From Hirundichthys speculiger (lineage: Eukaryota > Chordata > Actinopteri > Beloniformes > Exocoetidae), in assembly GCA_018398805.1 (NCBI GenBank), contig JAGFBZ010000906.1, positions 1,941,001-2,005,000 on the forward strand: a stretch of DNA of 64,000 nucleotides. The letters run 5' to 3'. The notes beneath the pieces were generated by a model. It did no database searches and was not told where the DNA came from. It saw nothing but the letters and a program-made list of their open reading frames with translations. Of the stretch, positions 34,573 through 46,334 are shown one piece after another; positions within the stretch are counted from its first letter, which is position 1; the number at the start of each line of letters is the position of its first letter. Both the position numbers and the translations under genes were made by a program.

Positions 34573-35419
34573 CTGTATGTTTTCAACACATATTTTGAAC
34601 ATATTTCTGCACGCGCTCAGTTTGGATGCGTTTAAGTGCCCGAGGGTGTGCGCGCACGCAGTAAACCTCGCCGCCAAGTCACGGCACGTCAGGCATCCTC
34701 TCCGCAGCTGCGCTCAGCAGATGCAGGAGGGTCGACTGATGGTACAGAAAAGATGTTGTTACATCAGAAAAGTAGCCGGCGTGGCACCGGCGCGTGCCCT
34801 CTAAGTGGAGATGGAACCTGATTTTTTTTTTTTTTTTAATGAGAAACAGCACACTCAAAAGTTATCTGTTTGTTTTTAGACCCAACCCTGAAAGTGAAAT
34901 CTTTTGGGCTCCATTTAATCATTAAATAAATATTCTGAAGTCTAACATCTTCAGCCAAAAAGGCAATTTTCATTTAATATTTTAACAGTCCAGGACGTTT
35001 CATGGTCAAAAACCTGGAATTAAAAACGCATTTAAAGCATACATAAAATAATTTATACGACATGCCAAGCTTTGACTATCAAAAATCTAATTTTACAACT
35101 GTGAAGTGAAAGTTTCTCGCTTTTTTTTCTCCACATTTTTGTTTGAAGTGAAGCGACTTTAATCAGTAAAGCTCAGAGCATCAACTTACCTGTGTCCACA
35201 ATAGTGACTAGAGGTGGGCGATACTGGGAATTTTGGTATCAATCCGATACCAAGTAAATACAGGGCCAGTATCACCGATACCGATACCAACACCGATACC
35301 GATACTTTTTCATTATAAACTTAATCTATCATGAAACTGCTGACCTTTTGGCGTTTTCGTGATTTTTGTCTTCGGATTATTTTGTTAAATATGCCAGTTA
35401 AATATATTTTGTTAAATAT

Positions 35420-35845
35420 GCCAGTAGCCTCAATGCCAGGCATCATCTGGCATGTAGGCTACTGATGTATTTAAGAAAATATGGGCCGTCTGAAGACCTG
35501 GTGGGCCCGGCACCACCAGAGGTGACGGCAACAACCGGTCCGCATGATGAACCGGGATCTGGGAGGTTGGCTCCATCGCTCGCCGGACTGAGGGAGCTCG
35601 GTTTTCCCAGAAGAGACAGTTTGGTTCATCGGTGTTTCCTCCTCTGACTTGAAGATATCTCACTTAATTTACCATTGTGGAGATATACTGGTTTTAACAG
35701 GCTGTTAACAGGTTTTAACGCCTGTTATCTGGAGTTAGCACTCGGACCACAGGACATGAAGAAGGAGGGCTGGACTGCGTCTGGTGTACTTGAAACTTGA
35801 ATTTCCCCCTTGTGGGATCAATAAAGTATATTTGATTTGATTAAA
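35420..35845 (+). mobile_element. Non-LTR retroelement 3' end
   Basis: A GC-richer stretch ends in AATTTCCCCCTTGTGGGATC, AATAAAG and a TTTGATTTGATT tail, like 3' ends of fish LINEs. It lies inside the nested hAT. TTTTGTTAAATATGCCAGT is duplicated just upstream (near 35381 and 35408), possibly linked to the insertion. 5' part absent. Confidence 0.5.
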
Positions 35846-36166
35846 ACCTAGAATACAATTTCGGAAAACTCTACAGGTGACAGCAAAATACTTTATTATC
35901 ACAATAAACATTTTCTGTAAATATTCTTTGGCGTTTAATTGTTCTGTTCATAATGTTTTTTCTAGTCCACTTCTTATATTATACCTTTAAATACTTGTGT
36001 AATTTTGTTTGCACCGTGTTCCCTTTCCTGTTGCTTTAACTATAAATTTATCCGTTGTTAGATAAATAAAGGATTATCTAATGTTATTTTATCTTAGATA
36101 ACACTTTTCAATGGGATACATGACATGTACTGGGTTATTTCAAGGTCTTAATTATATGTTTCTGAG

Positions 36167-37136
36167 TAGGGCTGAACGATTTTGGAAAATAATCTAATTG
36201 CGATTTTTTTTCCTCAAAATTGCGATTGCGATTTATTTTTGCGATTATTTTTAAGGTCCTCTTCTCATGTATTTTTCAAACACTGTCATAATAAACAATA
36301 TCAGATTTATTTAAAGTGCAGATTACAATAATAAAGCAAACAAATCTGTGGCTTTACCTCTTCAACAGCTAACTTTTCACGTTTAATGAAACATGTGTAA
36401 CATGTAAACATGTGGACTGCACTTCTTAAACACTGTCTGAGATTGACAGGACAGTGTATAAATAAATAAATAAAATATACAGATATAGAAAAAATAAAGC
36501 TTACTGATCTCCAGTCAGTAACATCACACAGGAAAATAAAGAAGAACAAATATCTGCTCTAACCAATTGGACATTTTCAAAAAAAAAACTTTTTGAACAC
36601 TAATAGAAATATTATATTTACTCAGTAACAGCAGCACACAACGTACTGAAGTGCAAAATGAGTATGGCACTGTTAGCCAGAAAGATTCTTCTGTATAGAT
36701 CTCAGGAGCTCACAGATTTTTTGCAAGGAAAAGGGGGGGGAGCTCGAGTTGTCTCGCGTGGCGGGCGGGGTGTTTGTGGCTGTGCACTGTGCCAGACAGA
36801 GAGAGAGAGAAGCGCGGTTCGTGAGGCAGACAGCAGCCAAGTGATGGCTTCAAACCTAGCGGTTTGAGTGCGCGTGAGTCTCTAAATCACCAGAAAAAGT
36901 CGCTAGATTTGTCGCTAGTCGCTTTTTACAAATTAAGTCGCTAGGGGGGTCTGGAAAGTCGCTAAGTTGGCAACACTGCTTGCCCTGTCTGCTCTGCTCA
37001 GCTCAGCTGGGCTCACTCGCAAGTCACGTGATGTCGCCAGATCACGTGACAAGTAATATCGCGGCCTTTGCGGTTAGAAAATCTCGTTTTTTGATATTGC
37101 GAGATTATCGCAAATGCAATTAATCGTTCAGCCCTA
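36167..37136. mobile_element. hAT-type element, innermost of the nested stack
   Basis: 970 bp with perfectly matched ends TAGGGCTGAACGATT in inverted orientation. Target duplication TTTCTGAG/TTTTTGAG (36159-36166 and 37137-37144), seven of eight bases. Subterminal TTGCGAT repeats lie on both sides. About five TCGCTAG units lie at 36900-36970. No intact transposase. Confidence 0.88.
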
Positions 37137-38339
37137 TTTTTGAGTTGGCTCCACTACATATGACTTAAGTAACATGTACTTTGAAAGTTAATATGAGTTG
37201 ATGCTGAAATTGACCACAAGCAGTAGTCAGTGCTTGTGGGAGAGAAAAACAGCTTGAGTATTGATCTTTTTACACGTGTATCATTCGATATCAATACCAG
37301 CGTTGGTATCGATATTATCGATATTTGGATTGATCTGCCCAGCTCTAATGTGACCACAAGACAGACCAAAGCCTGGTAGATCTACACGTTAGTCCTCATG
37401 GCTGGGTTTGGGTGTGAAGCAGGTTAGGATCTGGATTAAGTGAGTGCGGGTTGGTTAAAGTCCAGAGAGGCTGATGATCTGCGGGAGACTCGCCTTCATT
37501 CACGCAGATGCCACTTTTCCAAGAAACCACATGCTTCCTCGGTTCAATCCCCTTAAAACTAAAGCTTACCTGTATGATGCTTCGGTTGCCTTGGTAGTCA
37601 CAGTGCCAAACGCCTCGATGACTTTCTTCTGTGACCGCAATTCATTAAGTTTTCCGATCAAAAAACTCCCGCGGCTTGGTCGTTAAACTTTGGTGCTTGG
37701 TTTCATTATGACGCCGGAGTTTACATGGTCGCGTGCTGTCGTTAGCTAGCAGCTCTTAGCAGATAACACGCTGTGGCAGTGGAGCATCGTCAGGACCAAT
37801 ACACGAAAAGCCAAACTTTAAATAATCAGGGTCATACTTCCTCCGTTTTCTGCTCGCCCCAGACTCTGTGCCCTCTCTCACTTTCACTTGAGATACAAAA
37901 AAATCGATCCATTTTGCCCTCAATGTTTACACTCTTTTTCTGTCTTTTCAGGTTTATTTTTTTCTCTCCGCGCCTCCCCTGAATCCCTCTGGCGCCCCCC
38001 AGGGGAGGCGCGCCTCACACTTTGAAAACCGCTGCGATAGAGGTTCCCATTGTCAATCATTGAGTGAAATTTCCTGAGTTGTGGGCAATAATTAACGGAG
38101 ATATTGAGAAACAAAATTTTCAGCTCCATTGATCACAATGTTATCGAAAATTTGAAAGTGATCCAGAATCCAGGATTTCTTCCGGATCACACCCAAAATA
38201 AAATCAGTTCTTCCTTTTCACATTTCTGACAACTCCTGAAAATTTCATCAAAATCCATCCATAACTTTTTGAGTTATCTTGAACACAGACAGACAGATAA
38301 ACGGCGGCAAAAACATAACCTCCTTGGCGGAGGAAATAA

Positions 38340-38560
38340 GTAATTTCACGTTTCAATCAGGAGAAACCAATAAAGAATTAACAGTGAGTTAAAATCAGAG
38401 GAAAGTTACCATCACAAATTAAACATAAAAAAAGAATTTGGTTCATGCTTTATATTTAAAACAGTACATCTTCTATTGTGTAGAATAACGTATTCCAGAT
38501 GTGCGCTGCAGTGGGTTACGCTACAGAAATATTACTTTCGAAAAATCTACTCCAGTTACA
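38340..38560. other. Non-coding DNA, nothing recognised
   Basis: AT-rich flank between the nested stack and the next transposon relic. Confidence 0.4.
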
Positions 38561-38564
38561 AAAA

Positions 38565-39960
38565 AGTTGACATGCTGAGTAGAAGGTAAATAAAAGACCA
38601 AATGCAGTTCTTTGCAAATCACAATATTTTTTCCCCAACAGAAGATGCAGGACTGGAAGACTGTAGTGGCGGTTCCCCACTTCAAAAAGGTGGAAGCCCT
38701 CAGTCTCATCTGGGCCTTTGTAGATCTGTGCCGTTCCGGTCTTTTCTCTGCGCTTGTGACTTCTTTGTTATTACAGGAACGGTGGACAGGATCACTACTC
38801 ACACAGTGCTGATCTTTTCTCATGTCAACATAATGGAAGCATCTTGTGAGGTTCCGAGTCAGTGCTTTCTATCTTCTTTCCGCTACTTTGCCCACGTCAC
38901 CTCATCCGTGAAGCGATAAATGCGTAGCTTCTTTGCTACACATGTGATGTGCACTCCGCAGCATCGCAATAGTAAACCGTGGTTGTTTGAAAGTAGAAAA
39001 TGACAAACTTATTTATTTGTATCACTTGTTTTGTCGTGTTGCTTTCTTTACCAGATGTGGGTGTTACTGCAAAAATCCCCAAATGCAACGCCTTACAACT
39101 GGTGCTGCCACCTAGTGGATAAAATTAGCAGCATCTTCACGGTAACCTCTATAACAGGAGAGTCACCACACTCCTCAGCCTTTCTGGTACGTTCTACTCA
39201 GTGATGCTGGAGAAGAGAAAAGGGTTCTGTCCATAGTTAAATCCACAAGGTGCAATGTGGGTTGTGTCATGCCTGTGGAACACTGAACCAACTCTGTACC
39301 CTCGCTGGGATGCTGGGGGGGGGCATGGAAATTTGCCTAACTTGCCCACATGTATTTCGTGACCATTTGACCGTGTCCTTTGGGGTGTCCTGTTGGGGTG
39401 CTCCAGCACTACAGGGTGCTGGGTCCCTTGCTTCAAGCTATCCGGCCCCTATACAAACGGAGCGAGAGGTTGCACTACCAGTAGGAAGCGCTATATGTTA
39501 ACCAAAATTTTAAATTCTTTTTGGAAACCGTGAACACCACCTCTTCTACAGGAAAGGGACCATCCAGCTTGTCTTCAGCTCTCAGATGAAGAGCCTGCAT
39601 CTCTGATGGTACGGGGAAGCATCAGTGCCTCTGGCGAGGGCAGTTTGCACTTCTGGAATGAAAACACCTGTGCTGAAAGATTTGTACAGGTCCCATCTAG
39701 ACATCTTTTTCAGTCAAGGCCTGAAACATTTTTTGCTGCATCATAAAAATACAAGAAGACCATTGTCTGTTTTGTAGCCTGAATCTTATATTAAACATGA
39801 ACAAGAAATCAACCCTCCCAAACATCTGGAGCATCGTTGAAAACTGCTGGCATTAAATTCAAAATGAGCTAATAAGTTTCTCTTCCACATTTTGTATATT
39901 TTCTAAATTCTGTTATGACTGAAATGTGTTTATGAGATTTGCAAAATCATTGTATTTTTA
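38565..39960 (+). mobile_element. Decayed DNA transposon relic with LINE RT fragment inside
   Basis: The left part (GACATGCTGAGTAGAAGGTA, TTCTTTGCAAATCACAATAT) and right part (GGTACGGGGAAGCATCAGTG near 39610, GAGATTTGCAAAATCATTGT near 39935) match the two ends of a fish DNA transposon family I recall but cannot name. No transposase frame survives. A non-LTR RT fragment lies in the middle. Confidence 0.45.
39170..39500 (+). pseudogene. Non-LTR reverse transcriptase fragment
   Basis: Frame pieces resemble RT palm sequence around LAHMYF, then, after a deletion, CPLGCPVGVLQHYRVLGPLL and QAIRPLYKRSE. Fish LINE RTs usually have an F-D-L-E-K-A-F-D-R core here, which is lost by the deletion. In-frame stops are present. 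Confidence 0.5.
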
Positions 39961-40259
39961 TTTGCATTTTATATGTATGAACATATGTTATGTTATATGA
40001 CCTTGTTATCCCTGTTCAAGAATCCAACTACAAATCCCTGTGTTTTATTAACTCACTTACGTTTCACCCCCTTTGGCTCTAGTCTGTAGAGGATTGGGAA
40101 TGGGAAGTTTTCATTAGAAAACCTGTTACTGATAACAGACTGAATGAAGACAACATGAGAAAACCAGTCACAGTTATTAAGACCCCCCACCCCCCCAAGA
40201 ATCCCACCAAATGAAGAAATAAACACACACCCTCAAAACATCCATAATGTTTTCCAAGT

Positions 40260-40580
40260 TCAGTAGCCCAATGAAGCGAAATATCATCCTATGTGAAGCA
40301 GAGTGGAGTAACCCTGGTCCCTGGGTGGACAGGGGAGGGTCTTGTCTTTGCTTGGGATAGTGTTGATGTAAGGGAGTTGAGCTCCTGAGGCATGTCTGAG
40401 AGAGTTTATCGTTGGTTGGGGGCAGTTTGGGCAGAAGGAACCCATGAAACCTGCCATCTAGGCCTTAATTGGAGGTCATTAATCATGTGAGGCCGTCCTG
40501 CAGTGAACAGTGCTGCGTTTCTCTTTTGGTGTTTGGCGATCATAGAGAGGTATCATATATAGGCCAGGACTCCGAGTCGG
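40260..40580. promoter_or_regulatory. Candidate conserved non-coding block
   Basis: Repeat-free, GC-balanced, with TTAATTGGAGGTCATTAATC near 40473 containing two homeodomain-type cores. Looks like an enhancer, but untested. Confidence 0.25.
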
Positions 40581-40599
40581 GCTGGAAACATGCTCACAT

Positions 40600-41420
40600 G
40601 CTCTCGGCAAGAACGGTTACACGTTTTGAGCTTTGAAATTGGTTTGTAGTTTTTGTAACAAACAAAAAAAACCCAAAGACATCAAAGCACACCCTCTTTC
40701 AAATCTAAGGTTTTACTTTACAGGGCGTATTAAAAAATCATTTGCTCCATGTAAGGTGTTAAAATTAAGTGATTACCATCCAACATGGTGTGATTTATTT
40801 AACAAAAACTCTGACAAAATGCAGAAATATTGGGTGGAAAAAGTAAGTACAATTCAATAGCTTGTAGAAATGCTTTTAAAAGCAATAGTTTGAATGAATA
40901 ATTTTACGATGTTATCAGCCTCTCACATCATTGTGGAGGAAATTGCTACATTCTTTTATTCACATTCCCACCGCAGCATTTCAGCTGGGTTGAAGTCTGA
41001 ACAACTGGGTCCTTCGTCACACTTCAGTTCATTTCCTTTTCAGCCGCTCAGCTGTGAATGTGATAATGTGGTTGGGATCGTTGTGCCGTTGCATCACTTC
41101 AGTTATATCAACCCTTCAGCTGTCGGAGTTTACGGCTGGCTTGATGTTTGCAAGGTGACCAGATTCTGCAGATTCAAAACAAGTCCAAATCGCCAACCCT
41201 CCATCAATGTGCCTGACAGCTGGTAAGGGTTTTTATCTGCTCACATGTTCTGATATGGAGACTTCCCCAGCTTTCTTTAGAGGAAATGCAGGGGTACAAA
41301 CTGGACTGGTCGCCAATCCAGATGACGACAGACCATCACACATACTCACATTCAGTCGCCATTTAACTTGACTTGTTGCAACTATGTATGCAGGCTATGT
41401 ATGGGATCTATGTAGCTGAT
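40600..41420. other. Non-coding DNA, no gene recognised
   Basis: A 110-residue open frame at 40894-41226 has no domain or splice context. A small fragment near 41285-41370 resembles a common dispersed fish repeat. Confidence 0.35.
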
Positions 41421-41430
41421 ACCTGTTCGG

Positions 41431-42050
41431 TAGGGATGCACATTTTGGATTTTTTTTATGACCGTTACCCGACCCCCTTTAACGATTAATAACCGTTAAC
41501 TGATAAGTCCGGGAGGGTTGGCTGCCGTGATGTTGCGCGCGTTGTCGTGGACGCATGCGGACACTTCCCCGTGTATACTCTCGCAGCAATGTGTCGCCGT
41601 CAGCTTGTCGCAGAGATGCCGTCGTCACTTTTGATTTATACTAGCGCGGTCTCCGCTATGTTATTCCACGCCACAACGCAAGAGCGACAATCACGAACTA
41701 GCTAAACTTACTAAACTTATTTCTTGCGTTTTTCCACTTCCTCACTGTCTCGGCCGTATCCAGACCCACATTCATCGCAATCTCCCTCCATGAATTACTA
41801 GAATATGTGCTGTCTTTGTAGTGTGGAGAACCAGAATTGTACAGATGTGGGTACTTCCTCATTTTTTCGATGACGTGCTCTTTTCTACGCGGATGTAGAA
41901 TTGACCAATCAGAGGCCTGTTGCATCTGTCGACACGACCCCATGAGTTGATTGAATTACGTAGTTTAAAAACAAAATTGACCGTTAATATTAATCGTTTA
42001 GAGTTACTGTTATCGGTTAATGGTTAAACGGTTAACCATGTGCATCCCTA
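41431..42050 (-). mobile_element. hAT-like element carrying a MADF-type frame
   Basis: 620 bp with inverted ends TAGGGATGCACAT. AACGGTTAA-like subterminal motifs lie on both sides. Flanks CTGTTCGG and CTTTCGGT fit an 8-bp duplication with a one-base loss. No hAT transposase fits this length, so it is non-autonomous. An 81-residue minus-strand frame inside it looks like a MADF domain. Confidence 0.75.
41698..41943 (-). CDS. MADF-like DNA-binding domain fragment
   Basis: 81 residues. From about residue 23 the frame reads EHVIEKMRKYPHLYNSGSPH, YKDSTYSSNSWREIAMNVGL and TVRKWKNARNKF. This has the three-helix MADF pattern: a Pro-His/Leu-Tyr motif, then a conserved W in the second helix (SWREIA) and the W-K-N in the third (RKWKNARNKF). 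MADF domains are DNA-binding modules in Adf-1-like factors and in the accessory protein of Harbinger transposons. The frame stops soon after helix 3, so any C-terminal part is lost. Whether it is expressed is unknown. It could be a gene fragment captured by the element. Confidence 0.6.
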   Translation of the reverse strand: MGSCRQMQQASDWSILHPRRKEHVIEKMRKYPHLYNSGSPHYKDSTYSSNSWREIAMNVGLDTAETVRKWKNARNKFSKFS

Positions 42051-42059
42051 CTTTCGGTG

Positions 42060-42365
42060 TTATTTATTTATTTAATTACGCCCCTGAACACTGATCAGTG
42101 GTGCAGGCTCTTTTCCTCGGCATCGTGGCTTCTCTTTTATTTCCTTAATGTACCTCAGACAAGGCAAAGGAGTAAACCAAGCAGATCTCATGCGAGTTGG
42201 AGCCTATTAATACTGAACAACGGCAGCTTTAATCAACAACACAGCAATCTATCCAAAGAAGTAATAAATATGTAGGAAGGAGTACATGAAAGAAATACAA
42301 TGCTATCAAGCAAACTAGTCACATTTGTTGGGGTCGAGCCAACCTGATGAGTAGTTCATTTCTGA
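42060..42365. other. Non-coding DNA, nothing recognised
   Basis: AT-rich spacer between the hAT-like element and the next retroposon-like stretch. Confidence 0.4.
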
Positions 42366-42369
42366 GGAG

Positions 42370-42705
42370 ATGTACATCAGATAAGATACACTTTATTGAT
42401 CACCCAAGGGGTAAACATCAGGCCACAACTGTAGAACTGTGCACTCCAGATTGCTTCGATGTGGTCCTATAACCATCCTCACATTGATAAGTTGCAATCA
42501 TTTCTTCTCCAAGGTCATTGCTTATGTCTTCCCTCCCTGGCACTGTGTTAACACACACACAGGAATGCTCCAGACCAGCAAAGTTCCAAAAAGAAGTGTG
42601 TGGTCCAGCCTCTGAGCAAGTCCACCCACTCTCTCCTGGAGCTGCTAACACTAGATGATATAACAGCTCTGAAGAGCACTGAAATCTTACTGATAGTTTC
42701 ATTAC
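42370..42705 (-). mobile_element. Possible LINE 3' end
   Basis: On the minus strand the block ends CCCTTGGGTGATCAATAAAG followed by TGTATCTTATCTGATG, resembling a LINE 3' tail. A 94-residue frame (42418-42702) precedes it without a domain I recognise. Confidence 0.35.
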
Positions 42706-43181
42706 ATTTCAGGACTTGGTCTATCAAATGGAGAATGATTATAAGTCTTTATGTACACTTTACAGAAAAAGTTTATGAGGGACACATTGATTATAGGCAA
42801 CATGTATTCTATATGTACATTGTCACACTGTTTTCATAGGTTATGCAGAATTACAGGACAAAAAAAGAATAAGTGGAGACCAGTGGTCTCATGTGCAAAG
42901 ACTTGCATGGATTTCATTCTAAAACATAATGAATGCACAAAGCTGGAAATCTGCTTACGTACAAATAAATTCAGATGTACAAAACTGTGCATACACACAA
43001 TTCCATGCACATTCTTTTAGCGTATCAATCAATGTCAAACTGACCACAACAATCCGCTCCGACTCCTCCTTTAAATAGACCAATTTGAATATGATAATGA
43101 GTAAAAATAGGCAAAGGAAACCCACATATCCAAACAAAGAAAATAAAGCAAGCACATGATAATATAAATGCAAAACAAATA

Positions 43182-43876
43182 CAGTGATCCCTTGCCACTT
43201 CACGGTTTAAGTTCCGCGGCTTTAGTTATTTGCAAATTTCTTTCAGAAATATATAATATAATTTAAAAAAAATTTTAAAAAATCAGAAACATCACAGGAT
43301 GTTGTGCGCGTTCTCTCACAGTGAAAAAATGTTGTGGGCCAGCCTGGCCCCTTTAAGAAGGTAGCCTTATGGGTAATGATGTGGCCTTATGGGTAATGGA
43401 GTGTGTGTGTGTTGTGGGAGGGCAGAAGAAAACAAGGATAGAAGAAAAGCGGAGTGAGCATAAACAGCAGCCCAGCGTGTATAGATTTACATTCTCTGTT
43501 AACCGACAGGAGCCCAACAATACAACCTGTGTGATGTTACAAGTTCCTGCAGTGCCAGAATAAAGTGCTCGTTCCATGCAGAGAAAACCGGACTTTTTGT
43601 TTTGTTGTCATTAGCGTGTTAGCCGCTAATTACGAGCCAAAAATAGCACAATACCAGCGGTTTCGTTTACTACGGTTCAGAGACCAGAGGCTGTGAAGGT
43701 AACAGAAAGACCACAGTTGAGCCTTTGTCTTGTTTCGCTGCAGTGCCTCAATACTTTTTTGGGGTTTTTAAACACATTATTGAGGCTCGGGGGTCTCCGG
43801 CTCCAGATCGCGGATTTTGATTGACGCGGGGGGGGGGCGCCGGTCCCCATTAACCGCGAAAAATAAGGGATCACTG
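43182..43876. mobile_element. Tigger/pogo-type (Tc1/mariner) non-autonomous element
   Basis: Inverted ends CAGTGATCCCTT with CGCGG-type subterminal motifs, flanked by TA (43180-43181 and 43877-43878). TA target and CAGTRATCCC ends are typical of the pogo/Tigger group. 695 bp without transposase. A direct repeat CCTTATGGGTAATG lies at 43365-43400. Confidence 0.8.
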
Positions 43877-43952
43877 TATTGTCATAGTGTAATATGTCTT
43901 AGTGGCGGGAGATCTAGGGGTCCTCCTGCTTTTTAATGACGTATCGTAATTG

Positions 43953-44595
43953 CCCGAATATAGGACGACTCTGATTAAGATGACCCCTATTTTTCAGATA
44001 TCATTTTGGGAAAATAAGAATATGATGAAGACAATAAGGTTATTCATAAAACAACTTCCCACAGAGATAACATTCTGCTGTATTGTTAAACATTTTAATG
44101 ATTTCATCTTTTTTAGGAAGTATGGTACCATACTGAAGGTAAGGTACATGTCAGGTTTCCATGTTATTCAAGATAAAGGTATGGCACTATTTAATAAACT
44201 GTATTCTCTTCAAATCTGAGTGAATAAGCAACAACCATGTAGTTCAATAACTGCATTAATGATGGCATTAACTGCATAACCATCAAAATCGAGTTGTATT
44301 TGGTTTGAAGAACAACATTAATAATTCATTTTATGAAAAAAAACAAATTCTGGGCTGTAACAAAACTTTCTAACCCCTTTGCTCGAATCGGTCATGCGGT
44401 TCATCCATTTTACATCAGATCTGCACCATGCGTTCACTGTGATGCTACATTCACTCACCGCTTACTTCGGTGTGGCTCCATCTAGTGGCGTAGATGTGTA
44501 ACGACATTTGAAAAGTCGACTCCCCGATTATAAGACGACCCCCATTTTGGAGAATATGATTTCTAGAATAAAATATCGTTCTATATTCGGGCCAG
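43953..44595. mobile_element. TIR element with GCCCGAATATAG ends
   Basis: Ends GCCCGAATATAGGACGA and, inverted, GCCCGAATATAGAACGA. A second inner inverted motif (GACGACCCCCATTTT / GATGACCCCTATTTT) follows. No clear target duplication and no transposase. 44330-44560 is related to 22020-22240. Confidence 0.65.
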
Positions 44596-44599
44596 TAGG

Positions 44600-46290
44600 A
44601 TACATGCCATTTCCTGCTTTCTGCTGCATTTTAACACTTTGTTACACACCTGTAAAAGCAGCTAGCATAGCTGACTTTTTAGTAAATTACAGAAACATTC
44701 AGATGCCTTGGTCACCGTATGCATTTATAAAGAACAAAAGGCAATGATTAAATATCAGAGCGGACTTGTTGACATTCTTGGCCTTACAAAATGGTCTAAC
44801 TGTTGGGAATAAAAATCTGATAGTATTAATGTCATTTTTGAATGTGGATAAAACAGCTAACCTTTAGATAGCTAATGAATGTCCAAACATAGACTAGCAG
44901 CTACACTGACAGTTCACTTCAGTCGTAAACTTTAGAGAGAGACAGTTAATTAACTGTGTTCTGAACTACTTTTATTTTTGCTTGCGTGCTGTGAATTGTT
45001 GGAGGTAACCAGCAAAACATGGATATTTAAAATATAGCTTACTATCTCCATTTTCTGGACTCCAGAGCTTAAGTAAAAGATTACGGGTATCACCTGCTGT
45101 CATGCAAATCTAATGAATTGTGCATGATAGCATCCAAGCAACTATTTTAAATAAATAAATGTACCAATACTGAACACAACAAACTGCACAGCACAGAACA
45201 TATCTCTTTTCCTGTTGAAATGCACCGTGCTGAAAAACCACCTTAGTTGCAGCCGTTAGCTGGAACATTTTCAATCTTAAACCAACGAGAGTCAAGTGTG
45301 TGTCACGTTATTACCAAGTGTCTTTTGCAAGTGTTTATATGGCAACAGCAGCATCATTAGCTAACAGCTAGCTGCTCGTTTTTACTGCCGTAAGTACTTA
45401 TTAAATAGACGATGTATTGAACTGATGACAATCTTGATTTTTTTTTTCTCTTTAAATAACTGTTCTGCCACTGTGGTGCAGTGGATTGCAACTGCATACC
45501 TTTGTCTTGTCATCACAAAGTTTAAAGTGTTGACACACGGCAGAGTAGACTGGTCAGCAATTCTTGTTCATTTCCTCTTAAAATCGAAGAATTAGCCTGG
45601 TTCCTCTGGATTTGACTTTGATATCCAGCGGCCAACAACCATGAAGCACATGACGTAGACGGAGCCCCGGCCAGACGCGTATCGGTTTCAACAAAAGGTA
45701 TCCATAATGGCATGCAGTGGAGTTGGAGTGGCGGTGAATGACTGTTGGGGGTTTTGTAGTAAAACACTGTAGAACCCACTGTGCTACTAGCAGCTCCTCA
45801 GCCATCCCAGTTGTTTTAAATCATGGAGTCACCTCATGAAGCCAGTACTGGCCGGCCCATGTCACAAGAGAGGATTTTAGCGAGGTGAATTCGTACGGCT
45901 GGCCAGGGTAGCAGCATATCGCCTTCCTTATGACAGCCAAACTGACCTGAAACCTCACTGCGGGTGATGTTCGAGGTCGACAGTGAAGGAAAGCAGTGTC
46001 TGCTTCCAGCCGAGCAGAGATCCCATTGCATTATTATAATGTTCACTTCTTAACGGTTCAATAAAAAGTATGTATTCTGCAGTTTTGGGGGAAAAAAAGG
46101 ATAATATCCAGGTACCGAAATTAAAATCAGATGTCCTTCTAACAAACGATCATATGGGTAATCAAATACTTTGATCCAGCTGTACGCTGTATAAATCTCA
46201 TGCTGTGCACAATAAAACGACAATAGAAAACATTTGAGAAGTACTGAATGTTTTTTTTTTTTAAAAGGCTCTAAATTTGTGATATTGTAA
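44600..46290. other. Non-coding DNA, no gene recognised
   Basis: Short frames only, with a possible fragment of a common fish repeat around 45470-45535. Nothing else supported. Confidence 0.4.
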
Positions 46291-46295
46291 GGGCC

Positions 46296-46330
46296 TTGTG
46301 TAGGGCTGTGCAGTTAATCAAAGCAGTTAT
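46296..46330 (+). repeat. Orphan hAT end
   Basis: TAGGGCTGTGCAGTTAATC near 46302 looks like a hAT terminal repeat, but no matching second end is found nearby. Confidence 0.3.
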
Positions 46331-46334
46331 TTTC

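Larger units (their letters stand above)
35209..37347. mobile_element. hAT-type element nested in the 34.5-38.0 kb element
   Basis: Ends TAGAGGTGGGCGAT and, inverted, TAGAGCTGGGCAGAT. The subterminal parts are full of CCGATACC/GGTATCG units. Flanking 8-mers ATAGTGAC and ATGTGACC agree apart from a one-base indel. Inside are a LINE 3' end (35420-35845) and another hAT element (36167-37136). No transposase recognised. Confidence 0.75.
34490..38034. mobile_element. hAT element with CAG(G/C)GGTTTTCAAAGTGTG ends, holding further insertions
   Basis: Ends CAGGGGTTTTCAAAGTGTG and, inverted, CAGCGGTTTTCAAAGTGTG. Perfect 8-bp duplication CGATAGAG at 34482-34489 and 38035-38042. The ends resemble Charlie-like hAT families. 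The related copy at 53.6-54.0 kb lacks this element, which confirms the empty site. No transposase recognised. Its interior carries another hAT element at 35209-37347. Without that, about 1.4 kb remains. Confidence 0.9.
34369..38334 (-). mobile_element. TIR repeat copy A, split by a 3.5-kb hAT element
   Basis: A repeat of about 410 bp with CCTCCGCCAAG-type inverted ends, opposite in orientation to the intact copy at 53559-53985. Its left part (34369-34489) and right part (38043-38334) join cleanly once the element at 34490-38034 and one 8-bp duplication are removed. It contains a TGTC-type microsatellite remnant (ACAGACAGACAG near 38285). No coding capacity. Confidence 0.88.

Noticed and set aside
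34475..34804. 109-residue frame with a proline run
   Set aside because: The proline run translates the poly(C)/(AC) tract inside a hAT element.
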